Assembly (NCBI GenBank): GCA_921293015.1
Contig: OV121097.1
Span: 16,119,924 to 16,183,923, forward strand
Source of the DNA: Phorcus lineatus
Lineage: Eukaryota > Mollusca > Gastropoda > Trochida > Trochidae
Direction: 5' to 3'
Length of the DNA stretch: 64,000 nucleotides
Below the pieces are notes generated by a model. It was not told the DNA's origin. It saw nothing but the letters and a program-made list of their open reading frames with translations, and did not search any database. The position numbers and the translations under genes were made by a program. Positions 15,601-26,701 of this stretch are shown piece by piece. Each line of letters begins with the position of its first letter. The stretch's first letter is position 1.

Positions 15601-18019
15601 ATTGCCCAATTGCCTTGACATCTTTCAGTCACAGGACTTTGTTAGAAAGTCATGTCACTGTAGTAGTTAAAGGTGTAGAAAAAGAGGCAAGACAGTGTTT
15701 CTGAAGGTGATTAAAAGGTGAAATTAGATAAGTCAGTCACTTATAGATTGTTAACCCTTATAGTTAACCCCATGATCTGATTGATTCTCTGAGCATTTGT
15801 AAACTGAAGTCCTATTGTGAACAAGAGCAGGTGAAACAATCATTCATAAACATTTTTTTTCACTTGTCTATTGTCGACCAATTATCACCATTTCTTAATC
15901 TCAAGTTTCATAATGGAAGGTTCCAATGTTAGATAGATCCTGCTTTATGCATGAGCAGGGCTTGCAGAGAATTAATATTTAGAAGTACCCTCGAGTGTTT
16001 GTATTCCGTGATGCTAAGCGAACGAAGTCGAATATTTAAAAACTAATTGGTAACATCGTCTAATAATCATCACTTGTGTAAAAACATTGCTTCTTCCCTT
16101 CAAATGTAAGGTTTCACGGAAGACTCATCATTAAATATTACATTACAAACCGTGTCGAAACTTTATTGTCAAATCAGATGCGGCCGCCATATCGAGCTTC
16201 AAGTTCGTGACGTCATTTTTATAATGCTTTCCTTCCGACAACGTACACAGAAACAAATAACATGCAACCCTCTGCTGATATGGTTAGTTAATAATATTGT
16301 TTTCATCGAAAGTTTGTAATAAATGATATCCTTACCACAAATTTATGGTTTTTGTGAGATTCTTTTGTAAAAACATTAAATAAATGAAAAAAACCACCGT
16401 TTTCACATTTTTTTTAATTTGGTAATTATATTTTCTCTTAAAGGATATAAAAATATTTCACCTATGGATATAACAACTACTTAATGTGGTTATAACAATT
16501 ATTTTATATGGATATAAAAATTATCTTAAATCATCTTAAAATTATTCCATATGGAAATTTTAAATGGAAAGTTGTTAAAAATCATTTATTTTAAAAATCT
16601 GAATATCCATCTACATTCATATTTACTTGTAAGTACATCATGAAAATGTCAGCAAGGCAATGGGAACATTAAAATTTGTCACCAAATCTGATAACTGAAC
16701 TTTGTAAGGTTATTTTCATTTCGTGTTCACCTGGAATAATGAAAATATGTTTTTACCTATAAATAATTTCATGGAAAAATCTGGATATTATTGTTCTATA
16801 ATTTTACACAATAATTGAATTCAAAAATAAATATCAATTAATGTGAATATGTGAGTAAATGTGACAAAATATATTTTGTGTTTTCCCTTTTGAGAACAAA
16901 TTCATTCACTTTTGATTAAGCCAACAGACATCTGTTAGTGCCTGTATTTGATTAGTTGTGCAACTAGTAGTATGCTGCTTTGTTGTGATGACAGCCCTGA
17001 CTCTACGTAACGCTGGTCAGTTGTTATTTTTCAATCGAGTTTGTTTCAGACATTTTTATGAATCAATAAAGTTTGATATATTTTTTACTTAACCTTTTCA
17101 CACATTTTTATCATGTTAAATGTATATACAAGTGAATCTCACCTGTTAGAACATAATTTTTGCTTGTTACCGTGTCCGATGATCGGCTTTGATCTCTTGA
17201 TTGCTTACCTTATATTTAATGATATGTGACCTAAACGGTGTGCGAAATAGCACGTGCTAAAGTGACGTCACGAACTTACAACACTAACGAACTTGCGCTA
17301 TTCGACCATATGTCTCCGTCACTTGTGTTAATGCTATAAAAAGCAGGCCTAATATACAAGGATAAAAAAATAACTAGGAAACAGCTTATATGATTATATT
17401 AAATGTCAGAAATATATCATTTATCACCTTATGATCTTTTTGAGACACTGTTTATATCATCTGTTGTCTTAAAAAATATCAAAAATATTTTTTATACTCA
17501 GTTTCAGTTTCATGACTTGACAATGATGGACCCTGATCATGTGTTTTTCTTTCTGTTTTCTGCATTTAGAATTCCGTTAGACTGTCAATTTTATCCCAAA
17601 GATATTTGTAGACCGATAATAACACAAGTATCTGAGACTTTGTTGATCTTTAACAGTTTAGAGGGTTCGTCTACCGTTAAACTTTCGTATTGCAGTTTAT
17701 TAACAATTATATCCGAAAAGAGAAGTAATCCCCAACACCATAATAAGGGCAAAAACATTATCAAACGAAAGTAGAAATAAATCGCCCGGTTTATATTTCT
17801 GTCGTCAACAGTGTGATAAACAAGGAAATTTGCAAAATCATTGAACGCAGTTTGTTTCATTTGACATAGAAGCAAGACTAATGACTCAATATCACCCCGT
17901 TACCTGTTAAGTATTCCCTTTGTGAGTTCTGGAAGGTCATTTTTGTTGAAAGATGAATATGAAGCCGATAATAATGGCTTAATCGCCAACGAAAGCCCTT
18001 GGCCTGGGCTTGTCGCCAT
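658..18019 (-). CDS. UBR4: UBR4 (p600/pushover) E3 ubiquitin ligase, N-terminal 25 exons, partial
   Basis: UBR4 is a giant cytoplasmic N-degron ubiquitin ligase. The translated exons match the vertebrate N-terminus as I know it: short conserved runs include [57 protein letters not shown] and TENDPHK. Coding exons in transcript order: 18019-17904, 15495-15398, 14934-14831, 14166-14031, 13726-13345, 12704-12458, 12063-12004, 11477-11266, 11067-10956, 10652-10512, 10066-9940, 9442-9255, 8928-8843, 7694-7612, 7102-7014, 6500-6260, 5746-5623, 5156-5054, 4448-4301, 3777-3698, 3377-3255, 2522-2340, 1949-1827, 1517-1380, 749-658. Every junction keeps frame (3,536 nt, about 1,178 residues of roughly 5,180 in vertebrates). 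The segment is helical-repeat protein; exon 11 encodes a Ser/acidic stretch. The UBR zinc finger and catalytic C-terminus lie beyond the left edge. The start at 18019 (MATSP) mirrors vertebrates. The donor after 4301 (gttggt) is weak. Exon 20's 5' edge may be off by one base. Confidence 0.95.
2835..3065 (-). repeat. tRNA-derived SINE in a UBR4 intron
   Basis: Read on the minus strand, a tRNA-like head starts near 3062 with an A box (TGGTGTAGTGG) and an intact B box (GGTTCGAATCC) inside a CCGGG/CCCGG T-arm. The acceptor ends do not pair, so it is not a tRNA gene. It is followed by a body with the TGCCCAGGGACACAACAC-type core (about 2935-2960 on the plus strand) that resembles conserved central domains of animal SINEs. 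It sits antisense to plus-strand numbering but co-oriented with UBR4, in the intron between exons 21 and 22. Confidence 0.65.
8545..8782 (-). pseudogene. LINE reverse-transcriptase C-terminal fragment in a UBR4 intron
   Basis: The minus strand encodes a peptide with an [14 protein letters not shown] motif followed by a KVLTLTYK...APSYL segment. This is the characteristic C-terminal pattern of CR1/L2/Jockey-type LINE polymerases (established family knowledge). Only this tail remains; no catalytic domain is present. It lies in the intron between UBR4 exons 13 and 14. The adjoining plus-strand stretch from about 8245, after a short TAA run, looks repeat-derived but carries no recognisable reading frame. 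Confidence 0.6.
15496..17903 (-). other. UBR4 intron 1, AT-rich
   Basis: This 2.4-kb intron separates coding exons 1 and 2. It is AT-rich with many frame-breaking stops. The only structure I see is an exact 15-nt inverted pair: AAGTTCGTGACGTCA at 16201-16215 and its reverse complement at 17263-17277, each including the palindrome TGACGTCA. A plus-strand open frame at 17403-17774 has no family resemblance and low-complexity composition, and I do not call it a gene. Confidence 0.5.
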
Positions 18020-18103
18020 TTCGTTTCTGATAAGTCGGATGTAGTTAGAGTTCTCTCCCTTGCATTCGTACATATTCGTAAGTATTCGATAAATTTCGTT
18101 CAC
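18020..18103 (-). other. In-frame upstream extension or 5' leader of UBR4
   Basis: The UBR4 reading frame stays open for 28 codons upstream of the chosen start, to an ATG at 18103. Vertebrate UBR4 starts at a MATS-like peptide, which here lies at 18019, so this stretch is most likely 5' UTR that happens to be open. An N-terminally extended product cannot be excluded. No TATA box or other clear core promoter element is recognisable. Confidence 0.4.
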
Positions 18104-19287
18104 CTAGGCGCTCTTTCTTGCCATTTCTGCTTGACATGAAAGATCACCTTGAATTGATTTTTGAAACAAATTTACACAGGATAGGGGGATGAAAAGTTTT
18201 AAAATACCCAAAAATGTGTAATAATTTAATTAAAAGTTATAAAGAATGAGCTAGATTACAACTTTCATCCAAACTTTAATTAAATGTTTTTTAAAAGGTT
18301 TTATCAGCGACATTTTTATGTAATGATAATATCCATTTTTTTAAGACAAAACCTTGTATACAAAATAATATCAAAGTAATAGGAATATAAACAAAATGTA
18401 ATACGTATTTCCCCGAAGAGACTATATATTTTTGCACACACTTAATTATTTCTCAATAAATTAACTCCCAATGTTAAAATACTTGAATGAGGCAAAGATT
18501 TTTCCTTTTTGGTTCTTAAATATTTTTGTTTATAGATATTAGAATTACCCACATCATAAATTCTTGAATAATCGCATGCTTCGAATATTTGCTGCATGGT
18601 TTTGTTTAATCGCCGAATTGGCAATCAATATTACTTTTATTGTTATACTTCATGCTTAAATAACAATTTTGAATGTACTCGATTTCTAATGGTGATGTGT
18701 TCTTTTGCAATTTAAAAATTTTTTTGGGTGGTTCTGGTACTTACGGCATATGGTTACATAGCGCCAGAAAAGCACCAAGGTAAGGTTCTTGAAGATAGTT
18801 TCAGACCTATTAATGGATGTTATCAGTACCGGTATCTTTCAGTATCTTTTGGTTCCTTGTTCTTATACAGTGAAGCGTTCATTTTAATCTTCTCCGTTAA
18901 TAGATTTGAAATTAGGGGTTATTTTTCTGTACCCTTTGAAACTTTTGAAATGCATAATTACATAAGAAAAGGTTTTTAGAAAATAAATTGCTGGGAATAT
19001 CAGTTTCAGATGATGGAGATAGCCATTTGCTAAATCGTAAGATAAACATATGTGATTACGGATAAGAAAAATGTCAAGAAATTTCATTTCTGTCTTGAGT
19101 CATTGGAGTCCCAGACGATTTGTGGATTTATTTTTCGAAAAAGAGTTTTGTTTTGACTCATTAAATAAATTTACTCATATAAATTCAGACTTTAAAATTA
19201 TGTGAAATGGACTTTTCTGGTTGGACTTAACAAGCTCTTTTCATTCCGGTATTCATTGTAATGAACCTAAACTGAAGTTCACAAAGT
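18104..19287. other. Intergenic AT-rich DNA upstream of UBR4
   Basis: No convincing coding region or RNA gene is visible. The short open frames present (for example 18728-18979) lack recognisable motifs. The UBR4 promoter should lie at the left end of this interval, but no specific element can be assigned. Confidence 0.4.
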
Positions 19288-19315
19288 ATGAATGAATGAA
19301 TGAATGAATGAATGC
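19288..19315. repeat. (GAAT)n microsatellite
   Basis: About six to seven perfect GAAT tetranucleotide copies lie just upstream of the first foldback MITE. Confidence 0.9.
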
Positions 19316-19355
19316 CTTTATTTTCTCCGACAAACGAAGATCACATAAATAGAGA

Positions 19356-19725
19356 TTATTACCCGAGGAAGTGTGTCATATGACTTTTACGAAACGAGTG
19401 TGAATTTTTGTATTACCCGAGCGAGAGCGAGGGTAATACATTTATTGGCACGAGTTTCGTTAAAGTCATATGGCACGCTTCCGAGGATAATAATTTCTTT
19501 ATTACCGATTCTACTCCATTTCAAAGGCATGGAAATATTCAGAAAACGGCGCCCTTCCCTTCCGCCGGCCGGCTACAGTAACGTCACGAACAATGATTAT
19601 TTGACGTCACAGACGACGAAATACAGTAACTCGCGCTAAGACAATCGTTGCTAGCCAAAAGTGATGTGCACATGTGCTCATATTGAAAATATGACACCGC
19701 TTATGAATAACCATATGGGTAATAA
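19356..19725 (+). mobile_element. Foldback MITE, copy 1
   Basis: The element is bounded by TTATTACCC and GGGTAATAA. Its left 140 bp (19356-19495) form a long imperfect palindrome with arms of about 63 nt around a GAGCGAGAGCGA centre. The right part carries two TGACGTCAC-like sites and ends CATATGGGTAATAA. It has no coding capacity. Copy 2 lies 146 bp downstream in the same orientation. Both are preceded by AGAGA and followed by ATG, so the true ends may be a few bases further out. Confidence 0.7.
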
Positions 19726-19871
19726 ATGCAATTACAAAGTCATTGACAAAGGCAAAAAAATAAATTAACAGAAAGCACATCAGAAACTGTACATCAGAGA
19801 TGATTTCAATGTAGATAGGTACACAGCAAAATATAATACAATGTTTTCCTTTGTTGGTACAGTTATAGAGA

Positions 19872-20233
19872 TTATTACCCGAGGAAGTGTGTCATATGAC
19901 TTTTACGAAATGAGTGCGAATTTTTGTTATACCCGAGCGAGAGCGAGGGTTATACACAAATTCGCACGAGTTTCGTAAAAGTCATATGACACAATTCCGA
20001 GGGTTATAATTTCTTTATTACCAATTCTATTTCATTTAAAACACACGGGGAGCGGCCTGCTTTCTTTGCGGCGGCCCGCTTCAGTGATGTCACGAACAAT
20101 GGTTTGATGACGTCACAGACGACATAATACGGTAACTCGCGCTGAAACAATCGTTGCTAGTCAAAAGTGATATGTGCACATATGCTCATATTGAAAATAT
20201 GTCATCACTTATGAACAACCATATGGGTAATAA
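19872..20233 (+). mobile_element. Foldback MITE, copy 2
   Basis: This is a direct repeat of the element at 19356-19725, with the same termini, palindromic left half and GC-rich middle. Substitutions are scattered throughout (for example around the ggcggcccgct segment). The 146 bp between the copies is unrelated DNA, so two insertions or a duplication with a spacer are both possible. Confidence 0.7.
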
Positions 20234-20520
20234 ATGTCAGGTATTACATTAGCGCCACTGAATAGAGCTATAATATCATCATCATTATCAATCATTTCAA
20301 TTTGAACATACAATTCAATATCGGTTGTATCAATAAGGTTACCGCAAAAAGTGTTTCTTTGGTTCATAAAGTGCTCGCAGTGAAGAATAACATGACAATC
20401 ATAATCAAAGCAGTGTGTTTGACAATGTATACATTCTCGTGAGATTTTACTTCGAGAGTTTACCATTATAACAAGTTGTATTTCAGTTCTATATTCAGGG
20501 TTATCATACATTTAATCATA
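20234..20520 (-). pseudogene. Possible LINE C-terminal fragment
   Basis: A minus-strand open frame (to 20511) encodes a Cys/His cluster (C-x2-C, then CHVILHCEHF) followed by an acidic tail. The spacing resembles the C-terminal knuckle region of some LINE polymerases. Its 3' end overlaps the right end of MITE copy 2. The assignment is weak, and 20521-20921 shows nothing recognisable. Confidence 0.3.
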
Positions 20521-20940
20521 CAGACTATGCATGCGTAGCTGAGTTTGTACTTTAGCATATCTAGCCATATCCTGTCTGGCAGACAAAATTGTCTTCTGCT
20601 GATTTTCCTCTGAGGATGTAATAGCTTTAAGCACAATATCGTGCCATGCTAATTTTGGGGGAAAGTAACCATAATGTACATAATCAATAACAAATCTATG
20701 TAAATCATATTTTCTCGCTGTGCTTAAGATACAAGCACATATTTGAGTGGATGTAACAAGGTCACAACTCTAGGACTACTTTAGCAATGTAGTATTAAGT
20801 GACGAAACCACCATAAAATGCTGTTTTCACAAAAATATTTTTGAAAGTGCTATTACAAGACTTAATAATCATAATAGATTTTAAATTTTCATTAAAACAG
20901 TTTATGAATAATATATATTTCCTATTATTTAAATACATAT

Positions 20941-21105
20941 CTGTTGACTAGACCTACTATGCCTGCCTCCTCTAGGCATGCTTTATTTCAACCTTATTAC
21001 CACAGACGAAACTTGAAACAGTGGAGTAAGGGATGCGTAAAATCCCCCTCCAAGGGCGGTAAGTCAGTGGTCTCGTGACGTCACTCCCAGAAGCCTTCAC
21101 TCTCC
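20941..21105 (+). repeat. DIRS left inverted terminal repeat
   Basis: It begins CTGTTGACTAGACCTACTAT and ends in CTTCACTCTCC. It reads as the exact reverse complement of 26859-27023 over all 165 positions compared by eye. Outside it, 20922-20940 matches only the internal complementary region. Confidence 0.93.
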
Positions 21106-21578
21106 TCTCAGTTGCAGAGCAAGACAGTTGTTTATGTTTTCGCTTTGACTCTGGGCTTTTCTAGCGTTATTCTTCGCTGCTTTTGCTAACCTTACTTCGT
21201 ATTCAATTAAAGGGTTTGTTTTTACGCCTTATCTACACGCTCGGCGTTATATTTGTTTGTTGTTTATTGTAGGTTTGAGTGAGTGAGTGACCTTGTTGAC
21301 ATGTGCTAGGCTGGGCGCTACCAAGCTTGAAGCTGCACGCTCTGCACGTGCAACTCGTGTCTCTTGCTTTCTCTCTCCTTCGTCGGGTGACTGCTTGGGT
21401 CGTACGGCCTCCACCCTCCGCCCTCCGGCTTCGTCGGGTGACTGCTTGGTTCGTACGGTCTCCGGCAGTTCTTTCGTCGTCTAGTGTCAGGTGGGTCTTC
21501 CGACAGCTCGTCGTCTGCTTCGGTTGGCTTTCACCTTCGGCTGACACTAGTTTTTCGTCTTCGGGGGTGCTTCGATTT

Positions 21579-21755
21579 CGGACCCTCCGGTAGTCTGATC
21601 CTACGATAGTCGGATCCTCCGGTAGTCTGACCCTACGATAGTCGGACCCTCCGGTAGTCTGACCCTACGATAGTCGGACCCTCCGGTAGTCTGACCCTAC
21701 ATTAGTCGGACCCTCCGGTAGTCTGAACCTACGATAGTCGGACCCTCCGGTCGTC
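21579..21755 (+). repeat. 32-bp minisatellite in the DIRS leader
   Basis: About 5.5 tandem copies of a 32-bp unit, each containing CTCCGGTAGTCTGACCC and CTACGATAGTC. Copies differ at single positions. It lies between the left terminal repeat and the gag-like frame. Confidence 0.85.
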
Positions 21756-21867
21756 TAGACTTGCGTGTTTTCTCACTTAAGCGTCTCGTCGTTTCTACGT
21801 TTTGTGAGTTTACTCACTTGTTGTGTTTTGAGTGGTTAGTTATCGGAAGGGTTTGCTACTACTTAGT

Positions 21868-22045
21868 GTCAGGGGCTCCACTGTCGCTCACCTCGTCTAG
21901 CTCGTGTCAGTGACTCAACTGTCACTCACCTCGTCTAGCTCACGTCAGTGCTAGCTCACGTCAGTGCTAGCTCACGTCAGTGACTCGACTGTCACTCACC
22001 TCGTCTAGCTCACGTCAGTGACTCGACTGTCACTCACCTGGTCCG
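21868..22045 (+). repeat. 38-bp minisatellite in the DIRS leader
   Basis: Tandem copies of a 38-bp unit built from TCGTCTAGCTCACGTCAGTG and ACTCGACTGTCACTCACC, with one internal run of a shorter subunit (about 16 bp: CTAGCTCACGTCAGTG). It sits directly before the gag-like frame. Confidence 0.85.
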
Positions 22046-22128
22046 GCTTTCATGCGTCGTTGACTCCGGTCTTCACTCGCTGGTTTCGCCTTGTTCGTCT
22101 TGTCGGCTACCTCCGTATTAGCTTCGCC

Positions 22129-23873
22129 ATGTACTCTGCGTTTTGTACACAATGCGGAGGTCGGAAGTCTGCTAACAAGGACCCGCACTTGCTGTGTAGG
22201 AAGTGTAAGGACTTGTGTGAGGAGGGGTTTCGTTGCAACGAGTGTGCCCCTCTCTCTCTTCTTCAGACTTCAAGGCCTACGTTTCGGTCATTCGCAAGTC
22301 CGTTACTGATAGGGCTTATGAGTTGAAGCGAGCAGCTCCGACAGGTGAATCGGGTCGCGATCGAGAGTTTTCTCCTATTCGTCGCCCCTCTCCGGAGGAG
22401 AGGGTGGATGAGTTTGACCGGAAGTTTCCGGAAGAGCAGAATCCGGTAAAGGTTCGAGGGACTCCCTCTCACCTCGTGGTTCTTCCTGCTCTCGCTCTGG
22501 GGCTCGTCGCTCTCTGTCCCCCCTTCGTGTCGGGAGGGTGAGAGGTGTACGTCTCCGCTGAGGCTTAAAGTCGTCGAACCCACTACTCCCAAGAGCAAGA
22601 AGAAGATGAAGACAGCTAAGTTTGACAAGTTCAAACCGGAGCTGCTTCTTGCGTCCGTCAAGGACATGGTATCTTCTCTGCTGGACGCTCGATTGGGAGG
22701 ATGTAGTAATCACCGAACGGACCGATGAGTTTCACAGGTAGTTTCCGGAAGAGCAGAATCCGGTAGGGGCTCCCGCTACTACGATAGGTCGAGACTCAGA
22801 GGGGGACAGCTTGTCACATGACTCGTGTCACGCTCTCTTAAGGGCCTCCGGGTTGGCTTTGTCTTCGCGTCCCTCGCACACCCCCACGCGTCGTGTCACG
22901 GTGGTGTCACCGACTCGTGACTGCTCTCCGGACTTGGATGGCTGGGAGGCCCGCTTTGGGACGTATCCGACCCTCCATTCATCAGTATATTGTCAGATGC
23001 GGAGGTACGGGGTCATCGGACGACCCTCCGGCTGTGGACTTAGTCGCCATGTTGACTGAAGTGGCTTCATTCGCGGAGGGACCACTCAGTCAGGTCCGCG
23101 TCTCCGGACCTCGCTCATCGGTGGCCAGGAGGGTTTTCTATAGTGGGATGGGGACACACCTCCCATGCGACTCGCTCTTCCTCCTTACAGGCTCCTGCTG
23201 GACGCCGTGGAGGATATGAAGCATGTCATCTCGTCTGCTGATCCTAACCGTCTGCTACCACCGTTAGTAGTGTCTGACAAGCGCCGGCGTCAGTTGCCAC
23301 TGCATCCGGCTCCCTTTCAACTTGTCCCGCCTGCTCTCGATCAGGGTTCGTCTTGCTTGATTTCCCCCGACGCACCCCATCGCGTTACTGATACGCAGCT
23401 CACGCATCTCGACAGAGAGGGCTAGCACAGTGTTGGGGTTGGGGAATCACGTGACGTTCACCTGTCAGGCGATGCTCAACTGCGCCAAGCGGGCAGACAT
23501 GGAGTCGGGTGACCTGGTGCTCCTCAAAGGCTTCAGCAATGTGGCCGCTGACCTCGCGCAGATCATGCTATCGGCGTCGCGTTTAGCGTCAGGGGGTACG
23601 AGTCTGCATAGGGACAATCACTTGCATCTTTCTGCCCCGACCAGAGATCTTTCCTCCGGCAGGCCCCAGCCAACTCGGAATCTCTCTTTGGGGGTCGTAT
23701 CCCCGATGTACTTAGAACGCGACAGGAGGCTCAACAACAAGACCTTACGAGTCGGCTCGCGGGGAGTCAGAAGACGACCAAACGTACGGCGGCTAACTAC
23801 CATTAGGGTCAATCTAACCCTAAGGAAGCCAGGACTGACTTTCGGCGGGGAGGTCGTGGCCGCGGATCCATAA
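22129..23873 (+). pseudogene. DIRS gag-like region, frameshifted
   Basis: A frame opening at 22129 encodes a cysteine cluster (C-x2-C...C-x2-C...C-x2-C in the first 40 residues), as seen at the start of many DIRS gag proteins. Continuations lie in other frames: 22265-22470, 22560-22725 (Lys-rich), 23165-23425 and 23430-23600. At least three frame changes are therefore needed. A direct repeat (22427-22447 and 22742-22762) suggests an internal duplication. The product would be a nucleocapsid-type protein; this copy cannot make it intact. Confidence 0.6.
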
Positions 23874-23990
23874 GTCAGCAATCTCCCAAGTCCCCCCATC
23901 CTGGGGCCGAAGGCCGTACCCCTCAGGAGGGGAAGCGGAGGAAGTGACCCGTGGTCACACCCTCAGCTTTCTCCTCCGCTCGTTCCGACG

Positions 23991-24969
23991 GTGGGGGGTC
24001 GGCTTCAGTGCTTTGTCAGAATCTGGGAGCATTTAGGTTTAGAACCGTTCGTTTGTCGAATACTGCGTCAGGGCTTCCGCATTCCCGTCTCGTCTCCTCC
24101 TCCTCTTACCGGTGTTCCAAGGGAGCGTCCCTTGTTACGGGACCGGCTCCAACTAACCTTGGAACATTGGAACGATGGGCTCGCTCACAACCGTTCTCCC
24201 GTCGTTCTCGAGGCACAGCTCAGGTTCACGATAGACCTGTTCCGTCGTCTAGGATGGTAGGTGAACTTAGAGAAGTCGGACTTAATCCCGGCGACTCGTC
24301 AGAAGTTCTTAGGGGCTCTCCTAGACACTAAGCTTTCCGATTGTTTGTAACGAGGGAACGGAGGGCTTGTGACAATTGGTTAATGGATCTCACTCTCGAT
24401 GCGTCACTCTCCCTACGTCAGTGGCAGAGAGTGTTGGGGTTGCTAACATCAGCTCAGGACCTGACCCGCAGGGGGAGGTTATTCATCCGCCAGTTACAGG
24501 TGTTCCTGAGCCCCCACATCAGTGAGGCGCGGTGTCGTCACGCCATAGCTCTGACTCCAGATCTGCAATGCTTCCTAGCTTGGGGCGGGTAGACGAGAGT
24601 GTTTTCTCCGGGGTTTCTCTTCAGCCTCGTCCCCCCTCAGCTCACCTGTTCGTGGACGCCTTCACTCAGGGGTGGGGGCGCATCTGGGTCACGAGCAGGT
24701 GGCGGGAGTCTGGTCTCAGTCAGAGAAGAACTCGCACATCAACGTCCTCGAGTTGGATGCAGTCCGCCTAGCCATTCAACATTGGCTAGTCCCCCTGCGA
24801 AGCCCCTGTCTACTAGTCCACACGGACAGTTCAGCGGGGGTCCACGAAGGCCGAGGCTCTGCTTCGCGTGTCGCTCCGGCTCTTCGAGCTAGTGGATGAT
24901 ATGGAGCTGGACATCCGACCAGTCCACATTCCAGGGGCCAAGAACATCTTGGCGGACGCGCGGTCGTGA
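23991..24969 (+). pseudogene. DIRS reverse transcriptase/RNase H remnant with RT core deleted
   Basis: 23991-24150 encodes the pre-RT segment (IWEHLGLEPFV, then a SPPPL motif), as found just upstream of DIRS RT. At about 24150-24190 the frame passes directly into the post-catalytic RT segment (HNRSPVVLEA...LFRRLGW), so most of the palm domain, including the YxDD motif, is absent. A stop follows at 24258, and the continuation (NLEKSDL...FLGALLDTK) ends soon after. RNase H traces follow at about 24640-24960: FVDAF, LELDAV, HTDS and VHIPGAKNILADA, spread over at least two frames. It is a dead polymerase gene. Confidence 0.8.
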
Positions 24970-25305
24970 CCCGATGCCCCTCCCCCAACGGAGTGGCAAC
25001 TGAATCGCGACGTGTCTCAGTCATCAGCTACCGACTTATGTCTCCCCAGTACCAGACCCTCGAGCGATGGCCTTAGACGCGCGCTCGTTAGGGTGGGAGG
25101 GGATGGACGCCTAGGCTTTTCCGCCGCCAGCCATCCTCTCTCAGGTGGTAGCCAAGATAGGGACAACTCGGGTCTTTCGACTTCTTCTGGTCGCCCCCTG
25201 GTGGCCAGCCCGACCGTGGTTAGTTCCTCTCCGGCGTCTCTGTGATCAGTACCCTGTTCTGATTCAGTCACGGAGAGATCTGCTCCTCAGCAGGCCAAGC
25301 GGAAG

Positions 25306-26401
25306 GTGACACGAGAACCCTCAGGTGTTCTGCCTTCACACGTGGCTTGTATTAAGAGAGGGTTAAGGAGCAGTGGTTACTCTAGGTGTGTCGCCAATGC
25401 CATAGCTACCTCTAATAGGAAGACCACTAGGAAACTCTATGACTTCCAGTGGCAGGCCTTCGCCTCCTTCTGTGCTCAGCGGGGTTTCGTCCCGGCGGAG
25501 GCCTCCGTTTCTCAGGTAGGAGAGTACTTGGTGTACCTACGCAACACCAGGCATCTTAAGGCGTCATCAATTAACACCAACCTGTTGGCTATCCTCTCTG
25601 TACTTAAGAAGAGGTCGCCGGGTTTAGATGTGTCGGTCCTCAAGCGGGACGGCAGGATTAAGCTTCGTCCACCCGAGTGGTACTTAGCTGTCGTGCTCAG
25701 CCACCTTCGCTCCGATAGGTATGAACCGCTCTCCGACGTTCCCCTCCTCCCTCTCACCATCAAGGTCATTTTTCTGGTGGCCATGGCCTCCGTAACTCGG
25801 GTTTCAGAAACCCATGCGTTACAGGCGGACCTTCTACGATTGAGGTCAGGAGGGGGGGGTTATCAGCCTTACTTGGTTTAGCTCCCTACTTCGTCTGCAA
25901 AAACCAAGCAGCTGATGAGGCGGGCCGTACACACTCTATTCCGGCACTGGGGTCTGAATCGGGAGAGATAGATCTCTCTCTCTGTGTCCGGTTAGAGCGT
26001 TGAGGGTTTACGTGCAGCGTACACGCAGGCTGAGGGGTGGCAGGCGTCGTCTGTTCTTGCCTCTCTCGCCGTGGAGCACACAAGAGATGGACAAGCGAGC
26101 GTTGGGTGTATACCATAGGTCAGCAGTCATTGACGCGTACAAGGCCTCTGACCTGCCACCCCCGTCGCGTTCCAACCCGCATGAAATCCGAGCAGTCTCA
26201 GCCACGATGGCTTACCACTGTAACATCGCGGTCTAGGACGTCATGGCGGGGTGTTGTTGGCGTTCTTCAGAGGTCTTCGCCAATCATTACCTACGAGATC
26301 TCTCCACATCAGATCTCGAAGGTATCTCAAGGCTGGGTCCGCAGGTTTTCGCTCAGGCGAAGGTGGTCCACCCGATCAGACCGAGAAGGGGACAGTCCTC
26401 T
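25306..26401 (+). pseudogene. DIRS tyrosine recombinase, nearly intact but interrupted
   Basis: The catalytic tetrad is recognisable: Arg in the VTRVSE motif (codon 25798-25800), His (26180-26182) and Arg (26189-26191) in PHEIR, and the nucleophile Tyr in NHYLRDL (26288-26290). The N-terminal core-binding part is open from 25306. The frame breaks at 25881 and resumes at about 25985 (VRALRVYV). A TAG at 26234-26236 separates the HxxR box from the Tyr box. In DIRS elements this enzyme inserts the circular DNA without making target duplications. Confidence 0.88.
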
Positions 26402-26701
26402 TAGGAGGAGGGTCCCGTGTGTCTTTCGATGCTCCTTGCAAAACTTCGGTTCGCATCGTTTGTTCTTTGTCGGTTATTCCTATTTACACTTTCCCCCATA
26501 GGGGTCGGGGACAGTGTTAATCAGGAGTTGAGTGGCTGGGTTGTCTCTTCGATCCGCTTAGCGGTAGAGATAGTGTCTCCCGGGCTGTACCTTGTCCTCA
26601 CCACAGGGTGGAGGACTCGTAGGTTAGCTTACACTCAGGGCTTGTCGCTGGTCTCGTCTCTCCCATATATCTACTGACCCACCTCCGTGCAGTGGAATTC
26701 T

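Noticed and set aside
17403-17774. 123-codon plus-strand open frame in UBR4 intron 1
   Set aside because: It lies antisense inside an intron, has no recognisable motif, and its AT-driven codon composition suggests chance.
21233-22713. Minus-strand open frames opposite the DIRS gag-like region
   Set aside because: They have Arg/Ser/Thr-rich composition from GC-rich repeats read backwards and no conserved motif.
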